Below, in pieces: positions 1 through 10,146 of a stretch of DNA of 64,000 bases. A program made the position numbers and the translations under genes. The stretch covers positions 248,001-312,000 of the forward strand of contig JAHDVF020000527.1 of assembly GCA_022606425.2 (NCBI GenBank), read 5' to 3'. Source of the DNA: Lepidostoma basale (Eukaryota > Arthropoda > Insecta > Trichoptera > Lepidostomatidae). Position 1 is the first letter of the stretch, and every line of letters starts with the position of its first letter. The notes under the pieces are model-generated. The model did no database searches and was not told the origin of the DNA. It saw only the letters and a program-made list of their open reading frames with translations.

Positions 1-359
1 CAGAACCACTATGAAGAGCAGGGGTGATAGTAGACATCCCTGTCGCACTCCCGCACTCAGTTTGATGGCCTCGGAGAGTTTGCCCTGGTGCACTACACGA
101 TAAGAACAACCGTCATACATTGCCCTGATGATATTCACAATCCTCTGTGGGACACCTCTGCGAATGAGAGTTGACCAGATTGAAGTCCACGATAATGTAT
201 CGAAGGCCTTTTCAAAGTCGACGAACGTTAGGTACATGCTGTACTGCCATTCAGAGGCCTCTTCAATTATGATGCGGAGTGTATTTATGTGCTCAACGCA
301 AGACCGGCCACTTCGGAAGCCAGCCTGTTCCTCTCGCATACCTCCTTCGAGTGCACAGT
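1..359 (-). mobile_element. LINE reverse transcriptase fragment (CR1/RTE-like)
   Basis: The minus strand reads without a stop through the reverse transcriptase fingers and palm: EEQAGFRSGRSC near 350-300, then FVDFEKAFDTL (motif A, catalytic D) near 215-190, and GVRQGCLLSPLLF (motif B) near 60-10. The element would make and insert cDNA by target-primed reverse transcription. It runs off the left edge of the window. At 359 it stops abruptly in AT-rich DNA, so it is a fragment. Family assignment is from motif wording only; the frame looks unusually clean for a dead copy. Confidence 0.85.
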
Positions 360-364
360 TTTAA

Positions 365-1040
365 ATATAATAAAACATATATTAATATTTCATTAGCTTT
401 TTTAATTAATCAGTATATTTAAGATTTAATATTTTTTAATTATTGCCAAAATATACGATACGTATAAAAATGTGTTTGAAAACGAATGTCATTTGGAAAT
501 TTATACATTATCTGTTATTTTACTAGGGGTCTAACCAAAATTGCTCGTTGCTTCGGGTTAAATGATCATTCATCCGTAAGACTTCACCCCAAAGATTTAA
601 CAATATTTTGCAACCCCGAACAAATTTGAATGCACTTCGAATTGTGTCATTTAATTTGGACCCCCGCTGTAAAAAAAAAAATAAGCTAAATTTAATAAAA
701 AAATAACTAGTAAGGTTGTTGATATTTCACCCATTAAAAAATATTATACTCACACACGTTATTTCAGTAGTTTTATTCAAATTATTTATAACATATTCGA
801 CTACATAAGTTATCTTGCATAGCTTTAACAACGGCCTAACGTATCGAACACGAAAAAACATTTATTGTTTTTTTAACATTGGTATAAAACTTTATATTGA
901 GTTTATTGTTTCTTAAATGTTGCTTTAAAAATCGATATTAAATCATTAATATAATAGGCAAAAACTGGGATGTCATCAATTATCATTAATGGGTATCATT
1001 AATGGGTCCGAGAATTTTTATTTCAAAGCATATCATCTTT
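365..1040. other. AT-rich stretch, no gene seen
   Basis: Very AT-rich with scattered homopolymers. A weak inverted pair (ggggtctaaccaaaatt near 525, aatttggacccccg near 652) might mark a decayed small transposon, but the match is imperfect and no target duplication is visible. Confidence 0.5.
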
Positions 1041-1359
1041 ACTTCATCACGTTTCGTGAGTGTTTAGACTTATCAGGGGATTCATTGAAAATTCCGTCAT
1101 CTTGGAGGTTATTCAACTTTATGTTCCGGATGGTTATATTCGGCAGCGTCAGCACAGACTGTTTTATCTCCCAGCATGCAGAAACAACCTGCCTCTGGTG
1201 ATGCCGTTGGGAAGAGCAATCAAACTGCTGAACATGATCGCTTCGGAGATCGACGTTTTTCATATTCGTGAAAGTACGTTCAGAAGACAAATACTCCTGA
1301 CTTTGGAGAGTATATTGTATTCCTAATGTCGAACCATCTCTCATGCGTTCCTGGTATTA

Positions 1360-1666
1360 CAAACAAACCATCACGCCGTTTCCCCGCAGGGGTAGGCAGA
1401 GAGAATGAACCACCACACTACTCTATCCTGGAAAATCTCTCTACCTTCCTCCACATTCATACAACGAGTCATACACTTACGTCGATTCCTCCGACTTCTA
1501 ACATGACCAACCTTTAAAATTTGATTAATTTAGTCATGCCATGTTTTCCTTGGTCTGCCTCGACTCAGTACTCCATTTACATCATTAACGTATATTTTCT
1601 TAACCATTCTTTCTCCATCCATGCGTTCCATATGTCCGAACCATCGCAGCGATCCTTTCAAAAATT
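1360..1666 (-). mobile_element. GTTA-LINE 3' fragment nested in Jockey-like LINE
   Basis: Reads on the minus strand into the common GTTA-LINE C-terminal segment (WFxHMERM...GRPRKTWHxQINQ...SAYPxGET); the left end shows the family terminus (caaaccatcacgccgtttccccg). It is flanked by a 12-bp target-site duplication, ttcctggtatta, at 1348-1359 and 1667-1678. 5' truncated. The (GTTA)n tail has decayed to a few bases. Confidence 0.85.
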
Positions 1667-1717
1667 TTCCTGGTATTATAAATTTATTATATTTTACCTG
1701 TTCTCAATATATGTGTT

Positions 1718-2291
1718 CTTTATCTTCTTCTGCTTCCTCAGCCTATTCCCGTCCACTCCTGGACAAAGGCCTCCTCCATTCGCTTCCATGTCACTCTGTC
1801 CTGTGCAGACTGCATCCAGGTTATTCCGACGTGTCTGTTCAGATCATCCTTCCACCTTAGGTGCGGTCGCCCTGCACTTCTCTTTACCGTTCACGGTCTC
1901 CAAGTCAGCAGTCTTCTTGTCCATTTTTCATCTGAGCTTCTGGTTATGTGACCTGCTCATTGCCATTTTAGAGTCGCCACCTGGTGGACGATGTCAGTGA
2001 CCTTTGTTTTTTCTCTCACCGTATCGTTTCTGACTCTGTCTCTAAAGCTTATTCCTAACATGGCTCTTTCCATGACTTTTTGGGTCACTCGTAGTTTCTC
2101 GGCACTTTGTTTGGACAATGTAACAGTTTCAAGACCATAAGTACCAATTGGCAGAACGCAGGCTTCGTAGACTTTTTGTTTCAGGTTGATCGGTATTTTT
2201 CGGTTTTTAGGGATTGAACTCATGTTTCCGAAAGCTGCCCAGCTTAGTCCAATTCTTTTTTTTAGCTCTGCGGTTTGGTTATCTCGGCCAA
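1718..2291 (-). mobile_element. KWQW-LINE 3' fragment nested in Jockey-like LINE
   Basis: Minus-strand RT C-terminus of the KWQW family: KNRKIPINLKQKVYEACVLP, TYGLETVTLSKQSAEKLRVT, AMLGISFRDRVRNDTVREK, then VATLKWQ. The (CTT)n at 1720-1730 is the complement of its (GAA)n tail. A 7-bp duplication, atgtgtt, lies at 1711-1717 and 2292-2298. Closely related copies are at 14599-15309 (minus) and 48745-49257 (plus). Confidence 0.85.
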
Positions 2292-2359
2292 ATGTGTTAA
2301 ACTATTATATATCAATTGTTTGTAATATCTTTTGAGAAAATAAACTGATTTGATTTTAA

Positions 2360-2880
2360 GTCTCCGAGGCATAAGTTAGAACTGGTGTGTTAGAAAGAAG
2401 GTACTATTAGTTTATTTTTATACCTTTTCGTGGGATCCCTCGTGGGATAACAAGATAAATAACACACCTATACACATTGATTGGTATACGCGCAGTACGT
2501 ACGTCTATCCAAAGTTTAATTCCATCGCAGCAGTATGAAACGGCTCAAGTGCGCGCAGATGGCGTTTACACTTGGCTGAGCCCCCGAAAAGGAGGTGTTA
2601 AGATATAGAATAGTCTAAGGTTAAGGAGGCACGGGTGCGGAAGGGACGGTCTCACAATAAGCCGCAGATCTTAAATCTCGTCTTAAGATGGCGGCTGCGC
2701 GCTAAACAAGGGAAAAGGAGGGAATCAGACTATTGTGTTCTCAGACCTTTCTATTATTAATTTTAGAGTACAGGAGAAGATAGAGGAATGGCGATTGTAC
2801 AATATCATACTGTGATTAGATATATTTTTACTTTTAAAGTGCATCTGTTGTCGTAAATAAAGGAATTTATATATACAAAT
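2360..2880 (+). mobile_element. possible solo LTR or unclassified element
   Basis: A block of higher GC content sits between LINE fragments. It starts near tgtgttagaaag (about 2382) and ends near an AATAAA signal (about 2857) followed by tatatataca. TG...CA-like limits with a late polyadenylation signal are LTR-like, but I cannot define a target duplication or a second LTR, and no internal coding region follows. Treat as a guess. Confidence 0.25.
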
Positions 2881-2894
2881 GAGAATTAGAAGCT

Positions 2895-3295
2895 AGAATG
2901 ACAGTGCACAATGGTGTTCTGTTCGAATAAAAGTATAAGAAGTGAATGCGGTGCGAATGATGTTTTTATGAACAAAATAATGAAAGGATCATTAAGATGG
3001 TTTGGACATATAGAAAGAATTAATGAAGAAAGAATGGTAAAAAATATATATGTTAACGATGTATATGGAACCAGAAATACCTAGAGGATGACCGAGGAAA
3101 ACGTGGCACCATCAAATAAATCAAATATTGAATGTCGGCCATGTGAGGAGTCAGAGATCGACGCGCGTACATGGCACGATGTATGAATGTTGGGGGAGAG
3201 AAAGAAATATGTCAGGAAAGTAAAGTGTGGCAGTCCATTATTTTTGCCTATCCCTTCGGGGAGACGGCGTGATGGTTAGTTAGTTAGTTAGTTCG
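2895..3295 (+). mobile_element. GTTA-LINE 3' end
   Basis: Plus-strand copy: tgcacaatggtgttct, then an internal deletion, then RSECGANDVF-like and RWFGHIERINEERMVKN-like coding, GRPRKTWHHQINQ, and the terminus ending in (GTTA)n at 3277-3293. Contains stops and frameshifts, so dead. Confidence 0.85.
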
Positions 3296-3331
3296 AATTA
3301 GAAAAAAACTTATGCCTGAGCTAAAGCCTGC

Positions 3332-3368
3332 CTGATGAAGCTTAGGTAAAAGCGAAACTAGTTGGTAT
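3332..3368 (+). ncRNA. hammerhead-like core, family HF-F
   Basis: CTGATGA at 3332-3338, one extra A, stem II GCTT/AAGC (3340-3343 with 3350-3353), GAAA at 3354-3357, then the palindrome ACTAGT and cleavage-site-type T at 3363. Stem I is not convincing: the flanks pair only if about three bases are bulged. Core conserved, folding uncertain. It lies just upstream of the composite element at 3497-4047, and the sequence between them (3370-3490) is shared with the copy near 22600. Confidence 0.4.
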
Positions 3369-3496
3369 AATTTAATTCTTGTACAAACTGCTTATTTATA
3401 TTATTTTATGTAATAATTTCTGTTTGTACCGTTTTGATGTTAAAATTATACAAGTTTATTCGTATATATTATATAAAAAAAAATTACCGTTGTTCC

Positions 3497-4047
3497 AATG
3501 ACTAACTAACTAACTAACCATCACGCCGTTTCACCGAAGGGATAGGCAGAAATAATGGACTGCCACACTTTAACCGATGCAGCATTCTATCCTTCTCTTT
3601 TCGCCCCCGCGGGGAACGAAATTTTGAGTAATTTCTTCAATAATACTTTAAAGTTCTTGCTGGTGTTAAATTGTTTTAAGTGCCTAATTACAGTTATTTA
3701 AAAGTACGGTGGATACGTGGAATATAAATTAAATTAACACAAAATTCCGGATTATCCAGCTGACAACATGTGCACTTATCTAAAATAACATTATGTGTTA
3801 TATGATATTTATTTTGTTATTTTATTTTATATCTTTGTATTTTATATTATTTGTTTTAGTTGTATTTTGTGGACGTTGGACGATCGAAGAGTGCGTGGGA
3901 GATGAATATTGGTGGCGATGAGGTTTTCAACCCATCACACCGCGTCTCCCGCGGGGGCGAAAAGAGAAGGATGGAGTGGCTCATCGGTTAAAGTGTGGCA
4001 GTCCATTCTTTCTGCTTACTCTTCGGAAAAACGGCGTGATGGTTATT
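3497..4047. mobile_element. composite non-autonomous element with GTTA-LINE terminus
   Basis: The right part (about 3620-4047, plus strand) ends with the last ~60 bp of the GTTA-LINE, but its body is unrelated to LINE coding: a run from ggacgttggacgatcgaag to cgcgggggcgaaaagagaagg. Sister copies on the minus strand are at 10147-10430 and 22195-22560. The left part (3497-3616) is an inverted partial copy beginning (CTAA)n, so the pair is a fold-back around about 330 bp. I infer a SINE-like parasite of the GTTA-LINE machinery. Box GGTTCGCAACCC in the 10-kb copy resembles a B box; no clear A box. Confidence 0.6.
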
Positions 4048-4101
4048 TTTTTTTAAATAATTTAATAAATTAGTTCTAAAAAGGCAAAAAATATATAGGT
4101 T

Positions 4102-4174
4102 TGGAGGCGCCGGGTATCGATCCCGGTACCTCTCACATGCTAAGCGAGCGCTCTACCATCTGAGCTACGCCCCC
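4102..4174 (-). tRNA. tRNA-Ala (AGC)
   Basis: The minus strand folds as a full cloverleaf: acceptor GGGGGCG/CGCCTCC with one G-T pair, D arm with GCTCAGATGGTAGAGC, anticodon stem CTCGC/GTGAG around loop TTAGCAT (anticodon AGC), T arm CCGGG-ATCGATA-CCCGG, discriminator A. CCA is not encoded, as expected for a nuclear gene. An oligo-T run (complement of 4086-4091) downstream would serve as Pol III terminator. Identical over all 73 nt to copies at 13153-13225 and 36657-36729. Confidence 0.95.
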
Positions 4175-4549
4175 GGTTGAAAGTGTCCTGTTTAAAAACG
4201 GTTTTATAGCGATTGAATAACCTTGTTCTGGTTTACGTGACGTAATTTGAAACAATACCCATACCAACCGCTTGTTATTGAATGCCAATCGCGTATTACG
4301 AGTACCTACTTTCTCTTACTTGTATTGGAATCAATCGACCATTCGCTTGGGATCAAACTTAAGACTAATGTACTCATCAAACATCGCAATTATAACTTAT
4401 TCAAAGAAAATATAAATAAGACAGTCTATTGTTTTGGCAGAAACGATATGGTACTTCAACATTATTGCGAGGTGTTCTAATTTTTAAACTCTCTTATTAT
4501 AGGAATCACAATTTATTTTTCTAAGATTTTTGCGACAGATACTCCTGAG

Positions 4550-4995
4550 TTGTTTGCAAAAATTAACACAGAGTACCGCAGTCTCGAAGCAAAAAGAAAA
4601 GGTACATTGATGATCTTAGGATTTAAAATACTCCGTAACCTCATTGATAGCCCATACCTCTTAGAGTGTCATGGCCTCAATGCACCGGACAGGTATGCTC
4701 GCGCTAGAAGACACGATCTGTTGTGCATACCGCATAGCAGGACAAATGTCTTGGCGCAGCATACAATGACCCGGGGTATGGTGCTCTTGAATGAGGTGTC
4801 AGTCGATGTGGACATTCTCCAAATGACCTATACGTCCTTTAAGGAAAATATAGGTACATACAACAATTGCTAATATTGTTTTATTTTATTTTAATTGTTT
4901 TATTTTAACATATATTTTGTGTGTATATATGTAAAATGTATGTAAAATGTATATAGTAATAGGGTTCTAAAGACCTGTCGTCTACAAAAAAAAAA
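4550..4995 (+). mobile_element. Jockey-like LINE 3' end, second subfamily
   Basis: Reads as an RT C-terminus: SLEAKRKGTLMILGFKIL, then RARRHDLLCIPHSRTN and GMVLLNEVSVDVDILQM, the RTN...LLN...DVD pattern of the Jockey-like 3' ends in this window but clearly diverged from them. The 3' UTR ends agtaatagggttctaaagac then cctgtcgtctac and poly(A) at 4986-4995. That terminus closely matches the 3' end of the SINE at 6385-6611. 5' truncated. Confidence 0.7.
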
Positions 4996-5139
4996 CACCT
5001 GATGATGCCAATATTCATTGGAGAAACAGCTGTCACAACAATGTTATAAAAATGTTGTACATTTTCATACCAATAATAACTGTAAAGAAAAATGTGGCGA
5101 AATTGTTACGAGTGTCAGATTGGAGGGTCGAAGCGAAGG

Positions 5140-5205
5140 ACTGGAGGAGTCCATTCTTTCTACCTACCCCTCCCGGGGAGACGGCGCGATGGTTAGTTAA
5201 TTAGT
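5140..5205 (+). mobile_element. GTTA-LINE terminal stub
   Basis: Only the last ~65 bp of the family: gtccattctttctacctacc, gggagacggcgcgatgg and ttagttaattagtt. Upstream sequence (5000-5130) has an HF-A-like half arm (gatgatgccaatattcattggagaaacagctgtcac). Confidence 0.7.
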
Positions 5206-5327
5206 TTTGTTTTAAATATAAAATATCATAAAAGCTGTAGCGTATATAACTTATATGTGGCAAAGCAAAATCGTGTTATTTATTAACCTTTCTTTATGAA
5301 AATACTTTATGAATGACATAAATACAA

Positions 5328-5690
5328 GACGCGGGCTGACACTGTGCGAACCAAGGGACTACTAAGAACATCGGAGATGAAGGTCCTAAGATCAATTACT
5401 GGAAAAACCCTCCGAGATCGTGTCCGCAACGCAAACATAAGAAAAACCTGCGAAATAGAGGTTACCGTTCAGTGGAGTAGATCCAGAAGAAGATATTGGA
5501 GGGACCATGTAGCCCGAATGGATGGTGACAGACTCGCATATACAGCCGCTAATGAAATCCCTTCCAGACACCGCCCACCTGGAAGACCGCCTAAGAGATG
5601 GAGGGACAGCTGCATCTCATCATCCGACGAGATATGATTTCTGTGTCACAGATCGTCAGATCTATCAAAAGAAGAAGAAGAATAAGAAGA
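5328..5690 (+). mobile_element. SRRRY-LINE 3' end with 10-bp TSD
   Basis: Encodes ADTVRTKGLLRTSEMKVLRS, TLRDRVRNANIRKTCEIE, RSRRRYWRDHVARMDGDRL, then PPGRPPKRWRDSCISSSDE, followed by the 3' UTR and (GAA)n. This is the C-terminal tail beyond the RT palm. A direct repeat ataaatacaa at 5318-5327 and 5691-5700 is the target-site duplication. 5' truncated by reverse transcription. Frameshift between the two halves. Confidence 0.9.
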
Positions 5691-5700
5691 ATAAATACAA

Positions 5701-6384
5701 TGTATTTATGTCATAGAAGAGGAGGTGGAACCGTAATACACTAATATCTTCAACATCCATGCGACGTGTCATACTCACTCGTCGATTTTCACGTGGTGCG
5801 ATGATTGCGTAAAGTGTCCAGAGAACTTTTAGTCTGCAAGGTGACCGATAGAATGTATTATAATAATAAAAAAAAACAGGTATTCTTAGTAAGGTTACAA
5901 TTCTTAGTAAGGTTATAAAAACAATTAAGTATGAAATCATGAGTGAAGCAATAATACATCTCTAGACTCTAGTCTGCACATGAAATCACATCTTCACAGA
6001 ATTACCCCTTTTTGCATCCCTTTTGGCGCGGCAGACAACCCCTTCCCCTGCGCATCCTTCACGATGTGAAGAGGCCCAACTTGTGCTGTTTTGTGCTTTT
6101 ATTTCGCCATGTTTTCTGAGTGCTCTTCTCACAACTGCAAAAGGAATGACGAACCCTAGTTTCAAAAGGCAAGGCGCATCATACGTGTTAGTGGTATGTT
6201 TGGTTATGATATAATTTCATCCAAAGATTCCTTGTTTAAAAAAAACATTGTAGTTTATATAAGTAATATTATTAAAAATATGTTAAACGATAGTGCATTT
6301 TTATAATTTATTTATTATAGAAAAAAAAATTCTGTGAGTTTTTTCATATGGAAGAGTATAATTAAATGAAGCATTTGATAATCT
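5701..6384. other. no gene; degenerate LINE scrap
   Basis: About 5745-5815 resembles a decayed minus-strand GTTA-LINE piece (catgcgacgtgtcatactc). The rest, including the GC-richer 5990-6180, shows no feature I can assign. Confidence 0.4.
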
Positions 6385-6611
6385 TCGACGACCTTCATGG
6401 CAGAGTGGTAAGAGCTCTGATTTCCATACCAAAGGTCACGGGTTCGATTCTCGGCGATGACAGTGTGATTGTCACACTCTCTTTGGTCTGGTGTAGAATT
6501 CACGCGACAGTAAAATGGCGATAGATCAGCTACCTATCACATGTCACGAGAATCAATATAATAGCTATACAGTAATAGGTTCAAACGACCTGTTGTATAC
6601 ATAAAAAAAAA
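6385..6611 (+). mobile_element. tRNA-derived SINE, subfamily with LINE-like tail
   Basis: The head has Pol III boxes: A box around tggcagagtgg (6398-6408) and B box ggttcgattc (6441-6450). The body gtgtgattgtcacactctct then ttggtctggtgtagaattcacg is shared with five other copies in this window. Unlike them, this copy ends agtaataggttcaaacgacc, tgttgtatacat and poly(A), closely matching the 3' terminus of the LINE ending at 4995. SINEs borrow LINE machinery through such shared tails, so that LINE is the likely partner. Confidence 0.85.
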
Positions 6612-6639
6612 TCACATATTTAAGTCGAACAAACAACTT

Positions 6640-7530
6640 GAACAAGAAATGAACAATGTTAAACTCAATTATTGATGAAAATGTCAGTTTTCTAGAAGTT
6701 TTTTTACATGTTATCAAATTATACTGCCCTAGCAAGTCGAAACACGACTCACCATAAAATATGATAAAAATTCTAGAGAACGGGCGTTTACATCAATATT
6801 GAATACTAAATATGGCTCTATAATATTTAGTTTGTTATAAAATATAAATAATTTATTGTTTCTTGAACAATCATGTAAAACTCCCTATTAAATAATTAAT
6901 ACGAATGGAAACGTCTCTTTTCTAGATTATTTATATAGTTTATAGGGTTGACATGTTTTGCCTTTCTAATGCATTATTAACTGACATTGATAATGCCTTA
7001 GATAAACTTCAATAAAACTTTTAGAAAACAGACGTTTTTTTCTTCTTCTTCCTCTTAGTTTAGGTCGTATGACCTGTTTGTGACGGGGGGCTGTCCTGGG
7101 ATGATGATGTCCAACCATCTCTCCATCTCTTCGGCGGCCTTCCTGGTGATCTCTTGCTTCTTGGGTTTTCATCTTTAACAATTTTTGTAATTCTCGTATT
7201 CTCCATGCGGTCCACGTGGTCTCTCCAAAAGCTCTTCTGCTTCTTCCCTATCTCACTATGTCCTCAATACCACAGACAGACCTTATCGTTTCATTTCTGA
7301 TCCGATCTCTGAGGGTTTTGCTTGCGATGGAGCGTAGGGTTTGCGTTTCTGCTACTCTAAGAAGGTTCTTAGTTCTATTGGTATCGGCTCTGACCTCTAT
7401 TCCGTAAGTCATGATGGGGCGAACGAATGCCTTGTATATCTTGGCTGTACTTTTGGTTAGCATGTATTTGTTCCGACGTTTTCATTCGTATTAATTATTA
7501 ATATGACTTATTTTTTACTCTTTAAAAACC
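6640..7530. mobile_element. HF-B fold-back repeats, interrupted by a LINE
   Basis: Pieces of at least two HF-B copies: 6640-6890 and 6895-7038, resuming at 7475. Hallmarks are gacatgttttgcctttctaa, cattgataatgcctta and aacagacgttttcattcgta. The SRRRY-LINE at 7039-7474 splits the second copy. Hammerhead-like core is too decayed to score here. Confidence 0.6.
7039..7474 (-). mobile_element. SRRRY-LINE 3' end nested in HF-B, 8-bp TSD
   Basis: The minus strand encodes KSTAKIYKAFVRPIMTYGIE, VRADTNRTKNLLRVAETQTL and TLRDRIRNETIRSVCGIEDI, with the complement of (GAA)n at the left end. Target-site duplication gacgtttt at 7031-7038 and 7475-7482, within the HF-B consensus aacagacgttttcattcg. This dates the LINE as younger than the HF-B copy. 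Confidence 0.9.
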
Positions 7531-7612
7531 TTTTTAGTATTATAAAGCAAACCAATCCATTTAATTCAATACTAATCATCAATGATCAAGTAATAATACT
7601 AATCATCAATGA

Positions 7613-7872
7613 CGTAGACATAAGAAAAACCTGCGAAATAGAGGATATCGTTCAGTGGAGTAGATCCAGAACAAGATACTGGAGGGACCATGTAGCCCGA
7701 ATGGATCGTGACAGACTCGCATATACAGCCGCTTATGAAATCCCCTCCGGACACCGCCCACCTGGAAGACCGCCTAAGAGATGGAGGGATAGCTGGATCT
7801 CATCATCCGACGAGATGTGATTTCTGTGTCACAGATCGTCAGATCTATTAAAAGAAGAAGAAGAAGAAGAAG
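7613..7872 (+). mobile_element. SRRRY-LINE 3' end with 8-bp TSD
   Basis: Encodes DIRKTCEIEDIVQWSRSRTR, YWRDHVARMDRDRLAYTAAY and PPGRPPKRWRDSWISSSDEM, then UTR and (GAA)n. Flanked by atcaatga at 7605-7612 and 7873-7880. Short 5'-truncated insertion, one of the best-preserved of the family. Confidence 0.92.
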
Positions 7873-8210
7873 ATCAATGATCAGGTTTCTTGATTCATTT
7901 ATAAATATCGTACAAAATAACAACACCAGAAATACACATAAATACAACTTTTCTGCCATATAAGATATATTCCCAATCTCTCGTCGTTTCGTATTTGGAA
8001 TATGCTTGGAAAGTATGCTTTCAAATATTTGTACCTGTATTTGAATTGGCCCGCGACTCCTAATGACGAGTGAACATGAGTAGTACTCAAGTCTCAACTC
8101 TCGAGCAACTCTCATTCCTGTTTCTACATACCTCCATAACATAGAACCACGAAAAGAGTTGAATGATACAGACTAATGGCATGTGGTTATATCAAGCTAA
8201 CCTTACTATA

Positions 8211-8573
<363 letters not shown>

Positions 8574-8689
8574 ATTACTATGGAATTCCACAGTGTTAAT
8601 GCCTTAACATTCAATAAGTTTACTATAATCTTTAATAAAATACTTCGTTTTAAGCAGAAAATAGGCAATTTTTCTGTATAAAAAGTAAA

Positions 8690-8985
8690 TGTTAATTGAT
8701 TGTTTATTTGATAAATCCATATTTAATTGTCAATACGTAAGAAAACGTCTGTTTTATAGAAGTTTTAATACATTATAATGTACGAGAATGACATGTTTCG
8801 CCTTTCTAAGGCATTATTTAATGTCGCGGCGACGTAACATAAGAAAAGCGAAACATGGCATTCTCATTAATCATAATACAATAAAAATTCTAGAAAACAG
8901 ACGTTTTCATTCATATGAATTATTTAATGTGGAGTTCTGCAACATTGTTCAAGACACAGAAAATACCATTTATTCTATATTTAGT
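8690..8985. mobile_element. HF-B fold-back copy
   Basis: Left arm aaaacgtctgttttatagaag to gacatgtttcgcctttctaa (to about 8815); right arm gcgaaacatggcattctcat to aacagacgttttcattcata, then the tail gttctgcaacattgttcaag. Hammerhead box reduced to aaataatgcc, so inactive by sequence. Confidence 0.75.
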
Positions 8986-8999
8986 TAACATATATTCAT

Positions 9000-9125
9000 A
9001 AGACCGAGGAAATCGTGGCACGATCAAATAAATCAAATATTGAATATCGGCCACGTGAGGAGTCAGAGAAATCGACGCGCGTGCACAACACGATGTATGA
9101 ATGTTGAGGAAGCATTCAATATTTA
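9000..9125 (+). mobile_element. GTTA-LINE internal scrap
   Basis: agaccgaggaaatcgtggca to atgtatgaatgttgaggaag, matching RPRKSWHDQINQILN...MTRCMNVEE of the family. No 3' terminus. Confidence 0.75.
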
Positions 9126-9194
9126 GTACATATCATTCACATCTTTTTTTATATGTTATGTGAATGACATGCATTACATTGATAATGCCTTAGA

Positions 9195-9650
9195 AAAAAC
9201 AACTGCGCTGGGCTGGCCACTTCGTCAGAATGCCTGAAGCAAGACTCCCAAGAAAGATTATGTACTCTCAGCTTACCCAAGGGAAACGCTCACACGGTGA
9301 CCAGAGGAAGCGCTTTAGGGACTCCCTTAAATGGAACCTACAAAAGACTGGCATCGACTGTGATTGCTGGGAAAAGACTGCAGAGGACAGACCTAGGTGG
9401 AGAACAGCAGAACATAAAGGCACACAAGACTCTGAAGCACAGCGCAGAGACGACGCCGCTGAGAGAAGGAGGAGGAGAAAGGAGAGACCACTGGGAGACG
9501 GTGACGGCTCCACTACAGGCGCCTTCCCCTGCCCCAGATGCCCCAGAATATGTGGGTCCAGGATCGGGCTCTTCAGTCACATGCGGACCCACAACCGTGA
9601 AGGACAGTCTTCCTCGGACACGAGGGACAGCCGATGATGATGAATAAAAC
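9195..9650 (+). mobile_element. ZF-LINE C-terminus with C2H2 finger
   Basis: Open frame encoding LRWAGHFVRMPEARLPRKIM, QLTQGKRSHGDQRKRFRDSL, CDCWEKTAEDRPRWRTAEH, a basic RRRRRKERP stretch, and a terminal C2H2-like finger CPRCPRICGSRIGLFSHMRT then H. It ends in (GAT)n at 9635-9645. Such fingers occur at the C-terminus of some LINE ORFs and are thought to contact nucleic acid. Inserted within an HF-B copy: gataatgccttag to the left, aacagacgttttcattcgc to the right. A minus-strand relative lies at 24690-24935. Confidence 0.8.
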
Positions 9651-9699
9651 ATCCAGAAAACAGACGTTTTCATTCGCATTAATGAACGTACACTCTCTT

Positions 9700-10140
9700 C
9701 ACATTTTTTATTAGTTTTGATGTATGATTAGTATAAAATATGATCATAATATATTCCAGTATATAAGTCATCCTGAAACAAAATAAGAAAATGATAATAA
9801 GAATCGCGATTTTTTGTTTATTGTTCAATTCAGTATTCATTAAAAACACAGCTGGGTTATTTCATAGAATTTCTTTCGGCATAACCAACAGTTCAGCAAA
9901 CAATAACATTTTCTGATTTTGTAAGGAATAAGGGTATGAAATTAAAATTCGTTCTGAGGGTACGTAATCTCATAATCCACTTGAAGAGTTATCAACTCGA
10001 AAAGCGGAATTAATTTCTACTTGTATTTTCAAGCTTCTTAGTTGAGGGATGTTCAATATAAACGTTTTTTAAGGTAAAATTTAATAATTTTTATTCGTAA
10101 GAAAGGCTTTATTTACTCAAATCATAGAAACATATAAGTT
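9700..10140. other. no feature seen
   Basis: AT-rich unique-looking sequence without coding potential or recognisable repeats. Confidence 0.5.
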
Positions 10141-10146
10141 ATTCAA

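Larger units (their letters stand above)
1041..2356 (+). mobile_element. Jockey-like LINE 3' end, split by two nested LINEs
   Basis: Segments 1041-1359, 1679-1717 and 2292-2356 join into one 3' end of a Jockey-like LINE. The first encodes the RT C-terminus (FRLIRGFIEN, then LPLVMPLGRAIKLLN, then SEIDVFHI). The last carries the 3' UTR end ataaactgatttgatttt. The same end recurs at 34195-34850, 51285-51735, 56185-56595 and 60489-60721. Two other LINEs interrupt it, each bounded by target-site duplications, so this is the oldest layer here. 5' truncated and frameshifted. Confidence 0.8.

Noticed and set aside
525..665. Possible TIR pair in AT-rich DNA
   Set aside because: The match is imperfect with indels and there is no target duplication.
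4102..4174. Treating tRNA-Ala copies as SINE heads
   Set aside because: All stems pair perfectly, all three are identical, each has a Pol III terminator directly after it, and no SINE body follows.
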